A stretch of DNA of 8,224 nucleotides from Vulcanimicrobiota bacterium. GTDB taxonomy: Bacteria; Vulcanimicrobiota; Vulcanimicrobiia; Vulcanimicrobiales; Vulcanimicrobiaceae. The notes beneath the pieces were generated by a model. It searched no databases and was not told where the DNA came from. It saw only the letters and a program-made list of their open reading frames with translations. Both the position numbers and the translations under genes were made by a program. Location: the NCBI GenBank assembly GCA_030038335.1, contig JASHPC010000218.1, positions 1 to 8,224 of the forward strand, given 5' to 3'. Numbering within the stretch: position 1 is the stretch's first letter; every line of letters begins with the position of its first letter. Shown piece after piece: positions 6,603-8,224 of the stretch.

Positions 6603-7114
6603 CAGCGCGGCGCCTTACCTAGTTCTCGCCGGTACGCCTCCGCGTCGCTCTCGCTGAAGCAGCAAAACAGAATCTCTTCCGGTGTCTTCGAAAGCGCGCG
6701 CCACGCGCGTACGGCGCTCACGGCAATCTGCGCTGCTTCCTCTTTTGGATACCCGTAGATTCCGGTTGAAATCGCTGGAAACGCTATGGACGTCGCTCCC
6801 GCACCCTTGGCACGTTCAAGGGAACGGTGGTACGCGGACTCGAGTAGCGCAGCCTCGCCGTAGGCACCGCCACGCCATATTGGACCAACGGCGTGAACGA
6901 TCCATCGCGCCTTCGCATCAAATCCCGGCGTCATACGTGCGTCGCCGGTTGGACAAGGCGCGGCACGTGCGCAGGCTTCGATCAAGCGTGGACCCGCCGC
7001 GCGAAAGATTGCGCCGCAGACGCCACCACCCCGAGTGAGCGCCTCGTTTGCAGCATTGACGATGATGTCGACGTCGAGCTGCGTTATGTCGCCGACGGCC
7101 ACCGTTAACGGCAT
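6599..7114 (-). CDS. Macrodomain protein (MacroD/YmdB-like ADP-ribose hydrolase family)
   Basis: A 171-residue single macrodomain. Motifs: VGDITQLDVDIIVNAAN (7-23), GGGVCGAIFRAAG (29-41), CPTGDARMTPGFDAKA (54-69), IVHAVGPIW (72-80) and the phosphate-binding loop AFPAISTGIYGYP (111-123). Family members bind ADP-ribose, and many remove O-acetyl from O-acetyl-ADP-ribose or ADP-ribose from proteins. The loop reads VCGAIF where YmdB and human MacroD1 have VDGxIH with a catalytic Asp, so C33 replaces that Asp; N20 and N23 are kept. Activity may therefore be altered, though this variant could be normal for a subfamily. Start: the ATG at 7114, whose VGDIT core follows at once. A TTG at 7144 would add ten basic residues and has poorer support. 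AGGG lies about 12 bases upstream of the ATG. The ATG overlaps the end of the GNAT fragment by 10 bp, suggesting coupled translation. Cytoplasmic. Confidence 0.88.
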   Translation of the reverse strand: MPLTVAVGDITQLDVDIIVNAANEALTRGGGVCGAIFRAAGPRLIEACARAAPCPTGDARMTPGFDAKARWIVHAVGPIWRGGAYGEAALLESAYHRSLERAKGAGATSIAFPAISTGIYGYPKEEAAQIAVSAVRAWRALSKTPEEILFCCFSESDAEAYRRELGKAPRC

Positions 7115-7377
7115 GAGTCGCGATCGCCCTCGGACTGCAGCCAAAGTTCCATATACGTCGCGTCGTCGATCTTCGAAACCGCCACGCAGCCGACCGCGCG
7201 TTCACCGATCCTGGCGACAACGGCGACGTTGCGCTCCACATACTCTTTTCGGAGCTCAACAACGTCAGGAACCGATCCGTGCCGCAAGTCGAGTGGCAGG
7301 CTGTGTTCGTACGTATTCAGCAGCTCGTGAAACGACTCAACGTCGTACGAGCTCTCAACTCGGTGTATCGTCGACAT
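7105..7377 (-). CDS. N-terminal half of a GNAT-like acetyltransferase (probable remnant)
   Basis: A 90-residue reading frame. The segment ESFHELLNTYEHSLPLDLRH (14-33) followed by VAVVARIGERAVGCVAVSKIDD (51-72) resembles the first half of GNAT acetyltransferases, where a helix is followed by two strands ending in GxxVGCVALRPLDD. The domain should continue with the acetyl-CoA-binding motif A (RxxGxG/A) and about 60-80 more residues. Instead it stops after MELWLQSEGDRDSCR, and the macrodomain gene begins. Without motif A it should not bind acetyl-CoA, so it is probably a decayed or truncated gene. Start: the ATG at 7377, nine bases after the tRNA, with no Shine-Dalgarno sequence; the frame extends into the tRNA, but that part is tRNA sequence and not protein. 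It could also be a small expressed protein of unknown role. Confidence 0.5.
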   Translation of the reverse strand: MSTIHRVESSYDVESFHELLNTYEHSLPLDLRHGSVPDVVELRKEYVERNVAVVARIGERAVGCVAVSKIDDATYMELWLQSEGDRDSCR

Positions 7378-7386
7378 GATATACGA

Positions 7387-7473
7387 GGGAGAGGGAGGGA
7401 TTCGAACCCTCGGAACCCGTGAAGGTTCTGCGGTTTTCAAGACCGCCGCATTCAACCGCTCTGCCACCTCTCC
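7387..7473 (-). tRNA. tRNA-Ser (anticodon UGA)
   Basis: An 87-nt class II tRNA that folds cleanly. Acceptor stem GGAGAGG pairs with CCTCTCC. The anticodon arm is GCGGT-CTTGAAA-ACCGC with anticodon TGA. The variable arm stem is GAACC/GGTTC with loop TTCACG, the long arm expected for serine. The T arm is GAGGG-TTCGAAT-CCCTC. The base after the acceptor stem (position 73, window base 7387) is C, and CCA is not encoded; TCG follows, so CCA must be added after transcription. G73 is usual for bacterial tRNA-Ser. The gene lies between the secreted NlpC/P60-like gene and the GNAT fragment, all on the same strand. Confidence 0.95.
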
Positions 7474-7482
7474 AAGCTCAAC

Positions 7483-7511
7483 ATGCTAATATCTTTTCTC
7501 ATGGTAGTCCA
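7483..7511 (-). promoter_or_regulatory. Possible promoter for tRNA-Ser
   Basis: Read on the minus strand, TGGACT (7511-7506) and TAGCAT (7488-7483) are separated by 17 bases, each matching four of six positions of the -35 and -10 consensus. The -10 box ends nine bases before the tRNA 5' end. This lies in the 64-bp gap after the upstream gene, the only non-coding space where a tRNA promoter could sit. The assignment rests on weak boxes only. Confidence 0.3.
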
Positions 7512-7537
7512 CGATCGCAACATGGATGGGTGCGGCC

Positions 7538-8167
7538 TCATCGGCGGCGCGCGGCTGCTTCGTCAAGCGCAGCTCTAACATCGACGTTCGTCGCTATTCT
7601 TTTGAAAGCGCGACTCTTTGCGAACGTGTCGGGTATCCAGTGCCCGGACATCACTTGACCGGTTGCCTGACTCAGGATATGTGCGACCACGGTGGAGCAA
7701 ACCCGCACGAAACCGCCCGCGGCATCATAGGAGCCATAGTCCTTACTGGCCGATTGCTCAGCTGCTGCGAAGAGCCGCGTCGAATCCACATAGGGCGTGA
7801 GCGATAGCCGAAACACGTCGAACGACCGGTGCCCATCCTGTTCGCTTACGCTCAGGAACTGTACCTCGTTCTCGATGCGAGAGTAGCCGCGCACGTGAAA
7901 GATATGACTTTGAAAGTCGAAGAAGTCCGGCGTTCCCGTAGTGGAGTCGAGCCCCAAATAAAGAGCGACATGACCGTGCCTCAGGAACGGATTGAAGTAG
8001 GTAAGAGATCCTCCATTGAGATCGATGACGTCGCCCGGCAGGATCGTGACGCCGCCATAGTCGATGGCCTGCGACTCGACTGGCAATGCGGGCTGCGCAC
8101 GTGCCGGCAGGGCGACGAGAGCTAAGCACGCGACGAGAAAGAACGACAATAGACCGCGCGGCGTCAT
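7538..8167 (-). CDS. Secreted NlpC/P60-like (permuted, YiiX-like) protein
   Basis: A 209-residue protein with a clear N-terminal signal peptide: R4, a hydrophobic stretch at about 6-20, and an AxA site, PARA|QP, with likely cleavage after A24. LVAC at 11-14 resembles a lipobox, but the hydrophobic run continues past the Cys, so signal peptidase I export is favoured. The mature part has LPGDVIDLNGG (43-53), HGHVALYLG (64-72) and, much later, YGSYDAAGGFVRVCSTVVAHIL (144-165). A His in an HVALYLG strand preceding the Cys (H66 before C157) is the order seen in circularly permuted NlpC/P60 papain-like proteins such as YiiX; standard NlpC/P60 enzymes have Cys first. Family members act on cell-wall peptides, amide bonds or lipids; the substrate here is unknown. 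Start: the ATG at 8167 that yields the signal peptide; the ribosome binding site is weak. The C terminus is basic (DEAAARRR). Confidence 0.7.
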   Translation of the reverse strand: MTPRGLLSFFLVACLALVALPARAQPALPVESQAIDYGGVTILPGDVIDLNGGSLTYFNPFLRHGHVALYLGLDSTTGTPDFFDFQSHIFHVRGYSRIENEVQFLSVSEQDGHRSFDVFRLSLTPYVDSTRLFAAAEQSASKDYGSYDAAGGFVRVCSTVVAHILSQATGQVMSGHWIPDTFAKSRAFKRIATNVDVRAALDEAAARRR

Positions 8168-8224
8168 GTACCACTTGGTTCGCTGTCACGTTTTTCTCTC
8201 ATGCAGGAGAACCACGTTCCCTTC

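Noticed and set aside
7378..7467. Protein start inside the tRNA on the minus strand (reading MAERLNAAVLKTAEPSRV)
   Set aside because: This is the translation of tRNA-Ser itself, a common false gene call.
8186..8224. Open minus-strand frame entering from the right edge and ending in TGA at 8186, possibly the tail of another gene
   Set aside because: Only twelve codons are visible, too few to support a gene. The region may equally be the upstream region of the secreted protein. No convincing promoter or hairpin was seen there.

Overview
The window is a compact, GC-rich bacterial chromosome segment with eight protein-coding genes and one tRNA. Coding density is very high: neighbouring genes overlap or sit a few bases apart, and non-ATG starts (TTG, GTG) are used. 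I see no insertion sequence, integrase, phage gene, CRISPR array or long repeat. The gene styles (a GT39 membrane glycosyltransferase with an AKNYYPAAIYPY motif, an MBL-cupin protein, a YdeP-type oxidoreductase) suggest a soil-type bacterium, possibly of an uncultured lineage such as Candidatus Eremiobacterota. That placement is an impression and not a demonstration.

Layout. Bases 3-824 (+) hold the C-terminal part of a GT39-type membrane glycosyltransferase. It is followed with no gap by a TTG-started gene (825-1898, +) that joins a degenerate metallo-beta-lactamase-like domain to a C-terminal cupin. That gene converges on, and overlaps by 36 bp, a two-gene minus-strand unit fdhD-mobA (3274 down to 1863). 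These encode the sulfurtransferase that sulfurates molybdenum cofactor and the enzyme that adds GMP to make the MGD form. Only 42 bp away, in the opposite direction, starts a YdeP/FdhF-type molybdopterin oxidoreductase (3317-5728, +). A pirin gene (5739-6602, +) follows it 10 bp later behind a strong ribosome binding site.

The right part is on the minus strand. A secreted, probably circularly permuted NlpC/P60-like (YiiX-like) protein lies at 8167-7538, then tRNA-Ser(UGA) at 7473-7387. A 90-residue N-terminal half of a GNAT acetyltransferase (7377-7105) begins nine bases after the tRNA, and a macrodomain ADP-ribose hydrolase-like protein (7114-6599) overlaps its end. The macrodomain stop codon shares a CTAG palindrome with the pirin stop codon.

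Working together: the central block (mobA, fdhD, ydeP-like, pirin) is a small molybdenum-enzyme module. MobA and FdhD would prepare sulfurated Mo-bisMGD, and the divergently encoded YdeP-like enzyme is the likely client. No electron-transfer subunit is present in the window. I do not find strong evidence for a wholly undescribed system. The points most worth a second look are the MBL-cupin fusion, the pirin coupled to a YdeP-type enzyme, the truncated GNAT squeezed between tRNA-Ser and the macrodomain gene, the Asp-to-Cys change in the macrodomain loop, and the C73 discriminator of the tRNA-Ser.
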